A stretch of 51,688 nucleotides of DNA from CAZOHN01 sp964579325. GTDB taxonomy: Bacteria > Pseudomonadota > Alphaproteobacteria > Rhodobacterales > Rhodobacteraceae. Shown here one piece after another: positions 44,386-51,688 of the stretch (positions are counted from its first letter, which is position 1; each line of letters starts with the position of its first letter). The position numbers were made by a program, and so were the translations under genes. Location: contig CAZOHN010000003.1 of NCBI GenBank assembly GCA_964579325.1, positions 1-51,688 of the forward strand. The letters are read 5' to 3'. The notes under the pieces were generated by a model. It saw only the letters and a list, made by a program, of their open reading frames with translations. It searched no databases and was not told where the DNA came from.

Positions 44386-44877
44386 ATGGCGTTCAAGGTT
44401 GCACACAACGTGGAAAAGGGCGTCCGCCAACTACTGGATGCACCGTCGGATATTGCGCATCTCGTGCCTCCACAAGGCCGTCCCCGGCCATTGTCCGAAG
44501 CTGCGGCCGGTCATCGCCAGCTCTTCGCGCTTTATCTCGCGGATCTCTCGACCGCCTACGCGATAGGCGACGAATGGTGGAAGGGATGTGTCGGAGCCTT
44601 CCAAGGCCTCGGGCACTCTGCCGACGAAGCAAACGAACTTGCCTACGAAAAACGTGTTGCCGGTCCGGCCTCGGCACCCGAGGTCGTTTGGTTCGTGCGC
44701 AGCTACTGGATGGCCTTCGACAAGCTGAATACCGAGTTGCCTGAAGGCGAACGTGTACCCCCCGCAGTGGCGCTTCTGGGGTGGCTGGTGGATGGCGACC
44801 ACGACGACTACGTCCGCCTCCTTACCTGCATGCCCTACTGGCCCATCGGCCTCGATGCCGAGGGAAACTGGTGCTGA
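44386..44877 (+). CDS. Putative immunity protein 2, paralogue of the previous
   Basis: 163 aa, acidic, starting right after the previous stop. Blocks PEVVWFVRSYWMAFDKLNTEL, LLGWLVDGDHDD and PYWPIGLDAEGNWC parallel those in the preceding protein; its first half is different and longer. Paired immunity genes often arise by duplication and may protect against related toxin variants. The function is inferred from position only. It is separated from the DUF2169 gene by 4 bases. Confidence 0.7.
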   Translation: MAFKVAHNVEKGVRQLLDAPSDIAHLVPPQGRPRPLSEAAAGHRQLFALYLADLSTAYAIGDEWWKGCVGAFQGLGHSADEANELAYEKRVAGPASAPEVVWFVRSYWMAFDKLNTELPEGERVPPAVALLGWLVDGDHDDYVRLLTCMPYWPIGLDAEGNWC

Positions 44878-44881
44878 GCGC

Positions 44882-45973
44882 ATGAGCTTCGACACGCTAC
44901 TCGACAATCGCACGCCCTTCGACCTGCAGCCGCATGTCCAGATGGATGCGGATGGTCAGGAGGTCTATGTCGTGCTGCTCTCGGCGAGCTTCATTGCCGA
45001 TGCCGAGGGGCGGGTCGGCGTTGCCGATGAGCAGTTGCCCGTCACCTATGGCGACGTGCCCTGGGGCGATCCCGCGCGGTCGTCGGTGCGCCATGACGCC
45101 GACATCGCGCCGGTGAAGCCGGTCCCCGAAGTCATCCTGAACGCCAGCGCCCATGCCCCGGGCGGGCGGCCCGTGCCCCGGATCACGGCCGGCCTCCAGA
45201 TCGGCAGTGTTCGAAAACTCCTCGAGGTGACCGGCGACCGGACCGCGCTTCTCGGCGGCTACTCCGACCCGGTGCCCTTCGCCGCGATGCCCATCGTCTG
45301 GGAGCGCGCCTTCGGCGGCTCGGTTAACGAGGGTGCCGACCTCGACCCGCGCAATCCCGCCGGCATCGGCCACGCCGGCGCGCGCTCGGCCGATCCGGAG
45401 GTGCTGACCGAGGCGCCCAACATTACCCGCCCGGGCGAGGCGCCGGTGCGGCCCGGCGACCGGGCCGAGCCTGCGGGCTTCTCGGTCGTGGCGCGGTGGT
45501 GGCGCCCGCGGCTCAACCACGCGGGCACCTACGATGCCGCCTGGCTCGCGACGCAATGGCCACTGCCGCCCGCCGATTTCGACCCGCGCCATCACCAGGC
45601 TGCGCCCGAGGACCAGCAGTCCGACACGCTGCGCCCCGGCGCAACTGCGGTTCTTGTGAATCTCACGCCCGAAGGTCGCTGGGAATTCCGGCTGCCGCGC
45701 ATCTCGGCCCCCGTTCGCCTGTTGCGCGACAGCGGAGTGGAAGAGGCCGAGTTCCGGCCCGACACGATCCTGATCGAGCCGGACCTCAAGCGGATCACCT
45801 ACAAGGCGCGGATGAGCTTTGTCTCGCGCCGCAACGTGCCGCGGCTGCGCGAGATCATCTTCGGCCATGTCTCGCCGGTGTTCCTGAACGCCCGGCGCAA
45901 GCGCAAGACCTACATCGACCCGCTCGGCGGCGACGGCACCCGCAAGGGTCTGCCGGTCTGGGAGCCGGCATGA
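44882..45973 (+). CDS. DUF2169 T6SS adaptor protein
   Basis: 363 aa from ATG 44882 (a longer in-frame ORF is rejected because of operon spacing). It shows the DUF2169 pattern: VYVVLLSASFIADAEG, VTYGDVPWGDP, KPVPEVILNASAHAPGGRPV, PIVWERAFGG and FGHVSPVFLNARRKRK. DUF2169 proteins occur beside PAAR-like/DUF4150 effectors and are reported as adaptors for loading such effectors onto VgrG. Here it follows the toxin and immunity genes and overlaps the next gene (ATGA). Confidence 0.88.
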   Translation: MSFDTLLDNRTPFDLQPHVQMDADGQEVYVVLLSASFIADAEGRVGVADEQLPVTYGDVPWGDPARSSVRHDADIAPVKPVPEVILNASAHAPGGRPVPRITAGLQIGSVRKLLEVTGDRTALLGGYSDPVPFAAMPIVWERAFGGSVNEGADLDPRNPAGIGHAGARSADPEVLTEAPNITRPGEAPVRPGDRAEPAGFSVVARWWRPRLNHAGTYDAAWLATQWPLPPADFDPRHHQAAPEDQQSDTLRPGATAVLVNLTPEGRWEFRLPRISAPVRLLRDSGVEEAEFRPDTILIEPDLKRITYKARMSFVSRRNVPRLREIIFGHVSPVFLNARRKRKTYIDPLGGDGTRKGLPVWEPA

Positions 45974-47007
45974 GAATCGCGCTCGACATCCTGGGCGCGG
46001 GCGCGGTGACCCCGGCGGGCCTCACCGCGGCGCAGACCTGTGCCGCCGTCCGCGCCGCGGTCGCGGGGCTGAGCCTCGACCTGATGTCCGAGCCCTTCGG
46101 CGCCGAGCAGCTTGTCGCGCGCATCCCCGCGCACTGGTCGCTGCGCCGCTCGGAGGCGGACTGGCTGGCGAACATGGCGTTGCGGGCGGTGCGGGAGGCG
46201 CTGCGGGACGCTCCCCAGGCGCGGCGCGCGCTGTTCCTGGTGCCGCCAGAGGCGTTCCGCGCCCACCCGGGGCTGGTCGAGGCCGATGCCGCGCGGCTGC
46301 TCGCCCGGGTCATGGCCGAGGCCGGCGTCGCGTTCGGACCGGAGTCTCGGGTGCTTGATGGCGGCGCCGGCGCAGCGCTCGGGGCGCTGGTCTTTGCCGA
46401 GGAGGTGTTGGCGCAGGGGCGGGCGGACGAGGTCGTTCTGGTCGGCGTCGACAGCTATCTCAACCCCGAGGATCTCAGGCGCCTGCAATCGGCCAACCGC
46501 CTTCTCGGCCCTGACAACGCCCAGGGGCTGGTGCCGGGCGAGGGGGCCGTGGCCGTCCGGCTCGGGCGGCGCGGGAGCGGCGGCGGAGGAGGGGCGGTCA
46601 CGCTTCACGGCGTCGCCACCACGCGCGAGCCCGACCGGGTGGACGGCGAGCGGTGGAGCCAGGGCCGGGCGCTCCTTGCTGCCTTCGCCGGTGCCGCGGG
46701 CGAGGATGGCAGCGCCGAGCCGCATGTCGATTTCGTCATCTCCACCACCAACGGCGAGCGCTACGTGCAGTGGGAGGCGGTCCTTGCGCGGACGCGGTTC
46801 TTCCGCACCCGGCGTCCGCACCTGCCCGTCGTGTGTCCGGCGATGTCGGTCGGCGACATCGGCGCGGCGGCGGCGCCGCTGATGCTGATGCTCGCATGGG
46901 ATGCCTTCGTGCGCCGGCACGCGCCGGGCGAGGTCGCGATGCTCGAGGCGACGTCAGAGGGCGGGTTGCGCTCGGCCGCGATCCTGCGCGGCACCCGGGC
47001 GGCCTGA
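45970..47007 (+). CDS. Ketosynthase-fold protein without catalytic residues
   Basis: 345 aa, resembling beta-ketoacyl-ACP synthases: GAGAVTPAGLTAAQT at the start, GLVPGEGAVAVRLG at 186-199, and CPAMSVGDIGAAAAPLML at 289-306. The position of the active-site Cys reads DGGAGAALGAL (130-140) with no Cys, and the usual GHxxGAAG reads GDIGAAAA, so the His is lost as well. It is unlikely to make C-C bonds. Such proteins occur in T6SS loci with DUF2169 and DUF4150; a scaffold or binding role is inferred. Its start overlaps the DUF2169 stop; its end is 7 bases from the converging TIGR02270-like gene. Confidence 0.85.
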   Translation: MRIALDILGAGAVTPAGLTAAQTCAAVRAAVAGLSLDLMSEPFGAEQLVARIPAHWSLRRSEADWLANMALRAVREALRDAPQARRALFLVPPEAFRAHPGLVEADAARLLARVMAEAGVAFGPESRVLDGGAGAALGALVFAEEVLAQGRADEVVLVGVDSYLNPEDLRRLQSANRLLGPDNAQGLVPGEGAVAVRLGRRGSGGGGGAVTLHGVATTREPDRVDGERWSQGRALLAAFAGAAGEDGSAEPHVDFVISTTNGERYVQWEAVLARTRFFRTRRPHLPVVCPAMSVGDIGAAAAPLMLMLAWDAFVRRHAPGEVAMLEATSEGGLRSAAILRGTRAA

Positions 47008-47014
47008 TCCCGCC

Positions 47015-48163
47015 TCAGACCCAGGCGGGATGGGCACGCCGCCGCCGCCATGTCCCGAGCGGGCGGTCCGGCGCCCGGACGCCCTCGCGCAGGACCCCGA
47101 GGCAGAGCGCGCGCATCGAGTGAAATACCGGCAGTCCGTCCGGCCCGGCCCAGGCGGCCACGCGGTCGGCGCGGGGCAGGGGGCCGGGTTCTACGGCCTC
47201 GAAGTCCGGGCCGAGCATGGCGGGGTCATCGGTGAACAGGTTGGTGTCATCCACGTCGATCGCGAAGAGGTCGCGAAACGCCTCGCCCGCCGCGGCGACG
47301 GTCTCGGGCACGCGCATCTCGCCGATGAGCCAGGGCAGCAGCGTGGCATCGCCCACGACGCCTGCCCGGGAGACTGCGAGTGGCCGGGTCGAGGGGCGGC
47401 CGAGAAGCCGGGACAATTCTGCCTTGGCGGCATCTGCCGGGAGCGCCAGCAGCGCCATGTCGAGCGCCGGACCCGCGCGCCTGTCGTCGGGCGCGGCTTT
47501 CGCGATCGCAACCAATCCGGCAGCGCCCGAAGCATCGCCGAGCCGCGAGAGTGCCCAGGCCGTCCAGAAGTCTGGCGCAGGTCCCGTTGCGAGGTCGCGA
47601 AGTTCGGGCACCACGTCCACTCGCCCGAGCTCTCCGGAAAGTCGCGCGGCCCGGGACCGCACTCCCGGGTCGGGGTCTGCCAATGCCGTGCCGAGGCGCT
47701 GCGCAGGATCGACCCTGTGGTGCGACAAGGCCGCGATACCCAGCCGCCGCAAGGCCGGCTCGGTAGAAACGAGCCACCGCCGCACCCGCTCCCGCAGCGC
47801 GCCGGCCTCGATCCAGGCGGTCGCGCCGGAAAGCCCGCGCTCGCCCGCCAAGCCAGCGGCCACTGCCTCGCCGAGCACCGTCGAAAGCGCGGTTTCGTCG
47901 TCGACCGCGAAGGCGAGCACGGCGGCAACGAACCATTCCCCCGCGCCACCGATCCGTCGCGCTTCGTCTAGCGCCGTTTCCCAGCCGATGCGGCCTGCCG
48001 CGATCAGCCCGTCGAGGTGGGCCATGAGCCGCTGGTCGCGACGGCCGATCGCGGTTTCGTCATTTGTCCGGCCGCTGATCTCGTGGGCGCGCTGCGAGAA
48101 CAGGAAGGCCGCGTCCTGCGCGTGCTGCCGCACGATCAGAGGTATCGCCGCCACATCCCTCAT
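47015..48163 (-). CDS. TIGR02270/HEAT-repeat-like T6SS-associated protein
   Basis: 382 aa. After a T6SS-linked start (VAAIPLIVRQHAQDAAFLFSQR), the centre has helical repeats with HEAT/PBS character: VRRWLVSTEPALRRLGIAALSHH, LGTALADPDPGVRSRAARLSGELG, and LRDLATGPAPDFWTAWALSRLGD. This matches what I know as the TIGR02270 family, found near VgrG/DUF2169/PAAR genes. GGGGAGG lies about 8 bases before ATG 48163. It converges on the ketosynthase-like gene. A part in effector loading is inferred by association; binding partners are unknown. Confidence 0.82.
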   Translation of the reverse strand: MRDVAAIPLIVRQHAQDAAFLFSQRAHEISGRTNDETAIGRRDQRLMAHLDGLIAAGRIGWETALDEARRIGGAGEWFVAAVLAFAVDDETALSTVLGEAVAAGLAGERGLSGATAWIEAGALRERVRRWLVSTEPALRRLGIAALSHHRVDPAQRLGTALADPDPGVRSRAARLSGELGRVDVVPELRDLATGPAPDFWTAWALSRLGDASGAAGLVAIAKAAPDDRRAGPALDMALLALPADAAKAELSRLLGRPSTRPLAVSRAGVVGDATLLPWLIGEMRVPETVAAAGEAFRDLFAIDVDDTNLFTDDPAMLGPDFEAVEPGPLPRADRVAAWAGPDGLPVFHSMRALCLGVLREGVRAPDRPLGTWRRRRAHPAWV

Positions 48164-48225
48164 GCCCTGTACCTCCCCGGGGTCCGTCGTCGAGCATCCG
48201 CTTTCGGCGCGGTTCCCGCAATCTC

Positions 48226-50025
48226 CTATCCGTAGTCGAACGACGGCAGGCCATAGTCGGTAGCGGGACGGCCGTCGCGCAAGGCGGCGAGGTCGGGAAT
48301 TCGTTCGAAGAGCGCCATCTGCACGACCTGCCAGAGCGACTGGTGCGTGGCGGCGTGGAGCGCCGCGAAGTCGAGCTCGGCGAAGCGGTGGCGCTCGATC
48401 AGTTCATCGCTCGCCGGCCCGTGATGCCCGAGCATGAACGCCTGAACCGCCGGAAAGGCCCGTGCCAGCGCCTCTGCCATGGGACGTGCCCGTCGCTCCA
48501 TGGCTGGATCGGGCCAGGCAAGCGGCTCGGGCGGGGAGATCCCTGCCCGCGCAGCGGTCTCGCGCGGCCAGGTCTGGCCCGCGAAGGGCAATGCGATCAG
48601 CGCGGGGTCGATCCGTCGCAGCATCTCGAAATGGAAATCCTCGCGCATTCTCGAGGCGGCGCCACTGTTGAATGTCGCCCGGATGACGTGCGGATCGACA
48701 AAAAGGTATGGCGCGAAGTAGCGGTCGTTGTGAGTGCGCCACGTTCGACCCACCCATCGGCCCATGCGATAGATCACCCGGTGCAGGCTCGGGATGTCCG
48801 CGCAGGGGATGCCCGCGGCGAGGGCGCGGTCCACGAAGACCTCTGTCTCGGCCAGAGTGCGTCCGGCATGGCCGGCACGGAAGATTCCGCACCGGTCGCC
48901 ACTGCCGAGATGGATGGCGAACCATTGCAGCAGCGCAGCGCGGGTATCGAGGCCGCTGCGTCCGGCGATGTCGCGCAGGCCCCCCTCCTGCCCGTGCAGC
49001 TGCGTGACGCGAGACCGCGCCGTGCCCCAGGTCAGGTCGATCGGGCTCATTTCGCCTTCGGTCAGGTGAAGGTGTATCGGAAGACGTGAGTCGATCTCGA
49101 TCCTCCGCGGCGTCGAAGCCGCGGTTCTGTCCACTGACTCGTGCCGCAGTCCGAGCGCGGCGCAGACCGCAGCCGCAGCACGCACCTCGGGGCTCTGGGG
49201 CGGCCCGTTGGTGAACACGCGGTCGATCCGGTCGCGTTCGGGACCCCTAAGGATCATCCCCAGGAGCAACCGGCTGTCCTTGCCGCCGGACAAGGGGAAC
49301 TCGATCGGCCCGTCGGCGAAGCCCAAGGCTGCGGTTCCCGCAACGAGCCGGTCGTAGGTCTCGTCCCAATAGCGGCGCGGGTCGCGCGCATGGAGATCGC
49401 GCAGGCCTTCGTCCTGCAGGAACCGCATGTCGGGCGATCCTGCCTCCATCCGCGCGCCGAAGGCGATCCTCTCGTTCGCCAGGACCACGCGCACCCCGCG
49501 CAGCGCCGTGGCCGCGGTGCCGCCGATGCCATAGGTGCACGCCCAGCGGAAGAAGTCGGGGTCGAGGTCGGGCACCGCGTGGCCGCGCACAGCGGCGAAA
49601 GCCAGGAAGGGACGTGTCGCAAGCGCCTGCCGCCCCTCGTGCTCGGCCAGGAAGAGTGCCTGGTTGCAGACCGCGCTGCGGGCGAGGCGCGGAGGCCCGT
49701 CGGGCGGCAGATGGAGATACAGGAAGTCGCCACCAAACGTCTCCGCGTCCCCGGGCTGGAACGCATCCACGTCCCGCACCGTCCGGCCCGTCGGTGACAG
49801 CGGATAGCCGATCAGAAGGCGCAGCCCGCGCTCGTCGTGACGCACACGCTCGCCATCGTGCTCGAAGGGAAAGCCAGGCGCCCAGTACACATCGAGCCTC
49901 AGTTGCGGGTCGGTCCCGGGCTCGAACGAATGGCTCTGCACGGTCGGTCCGGCGGCGAGGCCCGCTGGCGGGCAGGTCGGCCGCTGGGCACCCCGCGGCG
50001 AAAGGCCTAAGCAGAAGTCGATCAC
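48226..50025 (-). CDS. Asparagine-synthetase-like ATP-pyrophosphatase
   Basis: 599 aa starting with GTG 50025. The PP-loop FPLSGGKDSRLLLGM (SGGKDS at 246-251) binds ATP in the asparagine-synthase fold, followed by VFTNGPPQSPEVRAAAAVCAALGL. The N-terminal part (about 1-200) resembles the class II glutaminase fold in outline (GGDFLYLHLPPDGPPRLARSAVCNQALFLAE), but residue 2 is Ile, not the catalytic Cys, so no ammonia is likely released. Such AsnB-like proteins activate carboxylates in peptide or cyclisation chemistry. The start overlaps the radical SAM stop (GTGA), so the pair is co-translated. Substrate is unknown. Confidence 0.85.
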   Translation of the reverse strand: MIDFCLGLSPRGAQRPTCPPAGLAAGPTVQSHSFEPGTDPQLRLDVYWAPGFPFEHDGERVRHDERGLRLLIGYPLSPTGRTVRDVDAFQPGDAETFGGDFLYLHLPPDGPPRLARSAVCNQALFLAEHEGRQALATRPFLAFAAVRGHAVPDLDPDFFRWACTYGIGGTAATALRGVRVVLANERIAFGARMEAGSPDMRFLQDEGLRDLHARDPRRYWDETYDRLVAGTAALGFADGPIEFPLSGGKDSRLLLGMILRGPERDRIDRVFTNGPPQSPEVRAAAAVCAALGLRHESVDRTAASTPRRIEIDSRLPIHLHLTEGEMSPIDLTWGTARSRVTQLHGQEGGLRDIAGRSGLDTRAALLQWFAIHLGSGDRCGIFRAGHAGRTLAETEVFVDRALAAGIPCADIPSLHRVIYRMGRWVGRTWRTHNDRYFAPYLFVDPHVIRATFNSGAASRMREDFHFEMLRRIDPALIALPFAGQTWPRETAARAGISPPEPLAWPDPAMERRARPMAEALARAFPAVQAFMLGHHGPASDELIERHRFAELDFAALHAATHQSLWQVVQMALFERIPDLAALRDGRPATDYGLPSFDYG

Positions 50026-51476
50026 GGCCCTTCTGCACCCTCGGGCGGGAAATCGGCTGACGCCGCGGCCAGTCCCCAGAACTCGACGAACGGCCGGTCT
50101 CTCGCGACCTCTTGCGCCAGTTCCAGAAAACCAACGTGGTCGGGGTGGTCCGGCGCGCCCACGTCTTGCGTCGCGAACTCCTCGGTGGTGAAGGTTCCCC
50201 AGCTGCGGATCATCTGGAACTTGACGCCGTCGGCACCGTGCGCCCGGGCCAGCCCGACGAACTCGGCCATCTCCCGCCAGTTATCGCCCTGAACGACGAA
50301 ATCGAACCGCAGTCGCGCGATGCGCCCTTCGGCCCGCAACCGTCCGAAGAACGCCAGATTGGACGTCAGCACCTCGAAGCGCCCGGGTCGTCGGACCCGC
50401 GCATAGGTTTCCGACCGCGCGGCGTCGATCGACACGATCAGCACGCCGACGCGGCCGTCGAGCGCGAGGTCTGACCAGAGCCGCTCGGTGAGCAGCAGTC
50501 CGTTGGTCTGAAGGTCGATTTGCAGCCCGGGGTTCCCGGTGCGGTCGATGTTCCGGATCACATACTGGAAATGCGCGCTGCCGAACGGGTCGCCGCTTGC
50601 GGTGATCCGCACCCGGTCCGCCCCGGCGAGCAGTGGAAAGAGCACCCTGTCCGCAAGCTCGTTCAGGCTGTCCTGCTCGGCCTTCCGGGCAAGGATGAGC
50701 CCGCTACGGCAACTCGGACAGGCGAGGTTGCACGACCGGTCGTGCGACAGGATGACGTTGCGGGGCCCTCCGTCGAGCCGCACCCGCCGCGCTGTGGCCA
50801 CCGCCTGCATCTCCCGGCTGCGGATCGCATCGCGGGGCTCGAGCCCGCCACCCGAGAGCTTCGGGCAGTGCATCCGGCTGCAATGGCGGTAGCTGCCATC
50901 GTGGATCGAGGCGCGGATGTCGCGCGCGGCGGGCGAGTTCCAGATCTCTGCCGCCGTGGCATCCGCGAGGTTCCCGACAGGCTTCGGCAGCCAGGCTGGA
51001 CAGCAGAAATGGACGTCTCCTGCGGGCGTTGTCTCGAGGTTCTCAAAGGGCGCCCTGCAGAACAGTCCGCCGTATGTGTCCGGCGTTGATGCCCCTTCCG
51101 CCTGGCGCAGAAGTGACTGGAGGTGCAGGTTGTTCTGTTGCGAAACGAGCGCGCGTCGCGCAAGCCGCGCCGCGCCGACCCCATCGCCGCGTCTCAGCGC
51201 ATCGCGGGCGAGAACGGCAAGCACCACCGGCAGGGCATCGCCGCCCTCCAACCCCGCGTCGAGGTCGGCGCGCACACGGGGGGCAAGTGCTGCAACAAGT
51301 GCCTCCGCCTCGTCGAGGATCGCGTCGGGATCGCGATAGGACGCCGACGACCCGGTCAGGCGGTTGCAGTCTCGGTAGGCCTGCTCGATGCGGGAGAGCG
51401 CATCGCTGCCGCTTGCCGCTGCCCCTGCGATACCCGGGCCGATGTCCCGCACGGCTTCGGCGCTCTGGTCGTCCAT
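50022..51476 (-). CDS. Radical SAM protein with N-terminal SPASM-like cluster
   Basis: 484 aa. After an alanine-rich helical lead (about 1-130), a SPASM-like iron-sulfur region comes first: CRAPFENLETTPAGDVHFCC (C140, C158, C159), GNLADATAAEIWNS, then HCSRMHC (C199, C204). The radical SAM core follows with SCNLACPSC (CX3CX2C: C249, C253, C256), ASGDPFGS and LQTNGLLLTERL. Most SPASM enzymes have this cluster at the C-terminus, so the order is reversed. These enzymes often modify peptides or sugars. It is coupled to the AsnB-like gene. The product of the pathway cannot be told from this window. Confidence 0.88.
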   Translation of the reverse strand: MDDQSAEAVRDIGPGIAGAAASGSDALSRIEQAYRDCNRLTGSSASYRDPDAILDEAEALVAALAPRVRADLDAGLEGGDALPVVLAVLARDALRRGDGVGAARLARRALVSQQNNLHLQSLLRQAEGASTPDTYGGLFCRAPFENLETTPAGDVHFCCPAWLPKPVGNLADATAAEIWNSPAARDIRASIHDGSYRHCSRMHCPKLSGGGLEPRDAIRSREMQAVATARRVRLDGGPRNVILSHDRSCNLACPSCRSGLILARKAEQDSLNELADRVLFPLLAGADRVRITASGDPFGSAHFQYVIRNIDRTGNPGLQIDLQTNGLLLTERLWSDLALDGRVGVLIVSIDAARSETYARVRRPGRFEVLTSNLAFFGRLRAEGRIARLRFDFVVQGDNWREMAEFVGLARAHGADGVKFQMIRSWGTFTTEEFATQDVGAPDHPDHVGFLELAQEVARDRPFVEFWGLAAASADFPPEGAEGP

Positions 51477-51629
51477 TTCGGTTGTCGTCCATCCCGGGGG
51501 GCCGACCGCCCCCGTCCCGAGCCTACCGCATCGTCCGGTCCGGGCAAGCGGGTTGACGGCGCGCCTGCTCCGGAAGCGGCCTGCGTGTCTCCAAACCGGC
51601 GGCGAGCGCCTGCGCCGACCTGAGCTTGC

Positions 51630-51688
51630 TCACCGAAGCGCCGGCAGGACCCGCTCGCGGACCGAGCGCAGGTGGTCGCGCATGGCTC
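51630..51688 (-). CDS. Possible 3' end of a gene cut by the window edge
   Basis: A minus-strand frame entering from the window edge reads AMRDHLRSVRERVLPALR and stops at 51630-51632. This helical, arginine-rich ending could be the C-terminus of a longer protein such as a glycosyltransferase or a partner of the radical SAM/AsnB pair, but with under 20 residues it cannot be identified. The next 153 bases up to the radical SAM gene hold no supported gene. Confidence 0.3.
   Translation of the reverse strand, partial: AMRDHLRSVRERVLPALR

Noticed and set aside
45970..47007. Functional fatty-acid or polyketide synthase gene
   Set aside because: The catalytic Cys and His positions are replaced, and no acyl carrier, reductase or other synthase genes are nearby.

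Overview
The window looks like chromosomal DNA of a high-GC alphaproteobacterium, most likely Rhodobacteraceae-like. This is an inference from strong G/C bias in third codon positions, GTG/TTG starts, ATGA-type gene overlaps, and the serine-recombinase/HTH pair of a type I associate with Rhodobacterales. No rRNA, tRNA or CRISPR array was seen. About half the window is one complete type VI secretion system (T6SS) with its regulators, and the rest is accessory genes around it.

Left flank (1-8243). A DUF3883 protein is followed by a decayed mobile-element zone: a serine recombinase tail with a broken partner gene, and a gutted IS3-family element. Next comes a five-gene peptide-type ABC importer operon (binding protein, two permeases, two ATPases), coupled by ATGA/GTGA overlaps, then 473 bases without a supported gene.

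T6SS core (8244-32200). ClpV/TssH and a DUF6484 protein run leftward. Divergently, a long rightward operon encodes a PpkA-like kinase, TssA, TssB, TssC, Hcp/TssD, TssE, TssF, TssG, Fha, TssJ, TssK, TssL (with an OmpA domain), TssM and TagF. VgrG/TssI converges on TagF, so all thirteen core components are present. Kinase, FHA protein, phosphatase (PppA) and TagF together indicate the threonine-phosphorylation type of post-translational control.

VgrG operon (29888-36457, minus strand). PppA, a membrane-anchored M15 peptidase with intact zinc residues, an unusual TssM paralogue lacking the NTPase domain but carrying a DotU-like N-terminus, and VgrG are packed with gaps of 3-90 bases. This reads as a baseplate/membrane-complex accessory set, with the peptidase a candidate for opening peptidoglycan for assembly.

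Accessory region (36604-48163). It holds a secreted OmpA-domain protein, a caspase-like/Sel1 protein, a tandem two-domain glycosyltransferase, and a rightward effector operon. That operon runs: unknown protein, 56-aa lipoprotein, second TagF-like protein, DUF4150 PAAR-like protein with a C-terminal Cys/His-rich putative toxin, two related putative immunity proteins, DUF2169 adaptor, and a ketosynthase-fold protein lacking its active-site residues. A TIGR02270/HEAT-like protein converges on it.

Right edge (48226-51688). An asparagine-synthetase-like ATP-pyrophosphatase and a radical SAM protein with an N-terminal SPASM-like cysteine cluster are translationally coupled. They may be a modification module that continues beyond the window.
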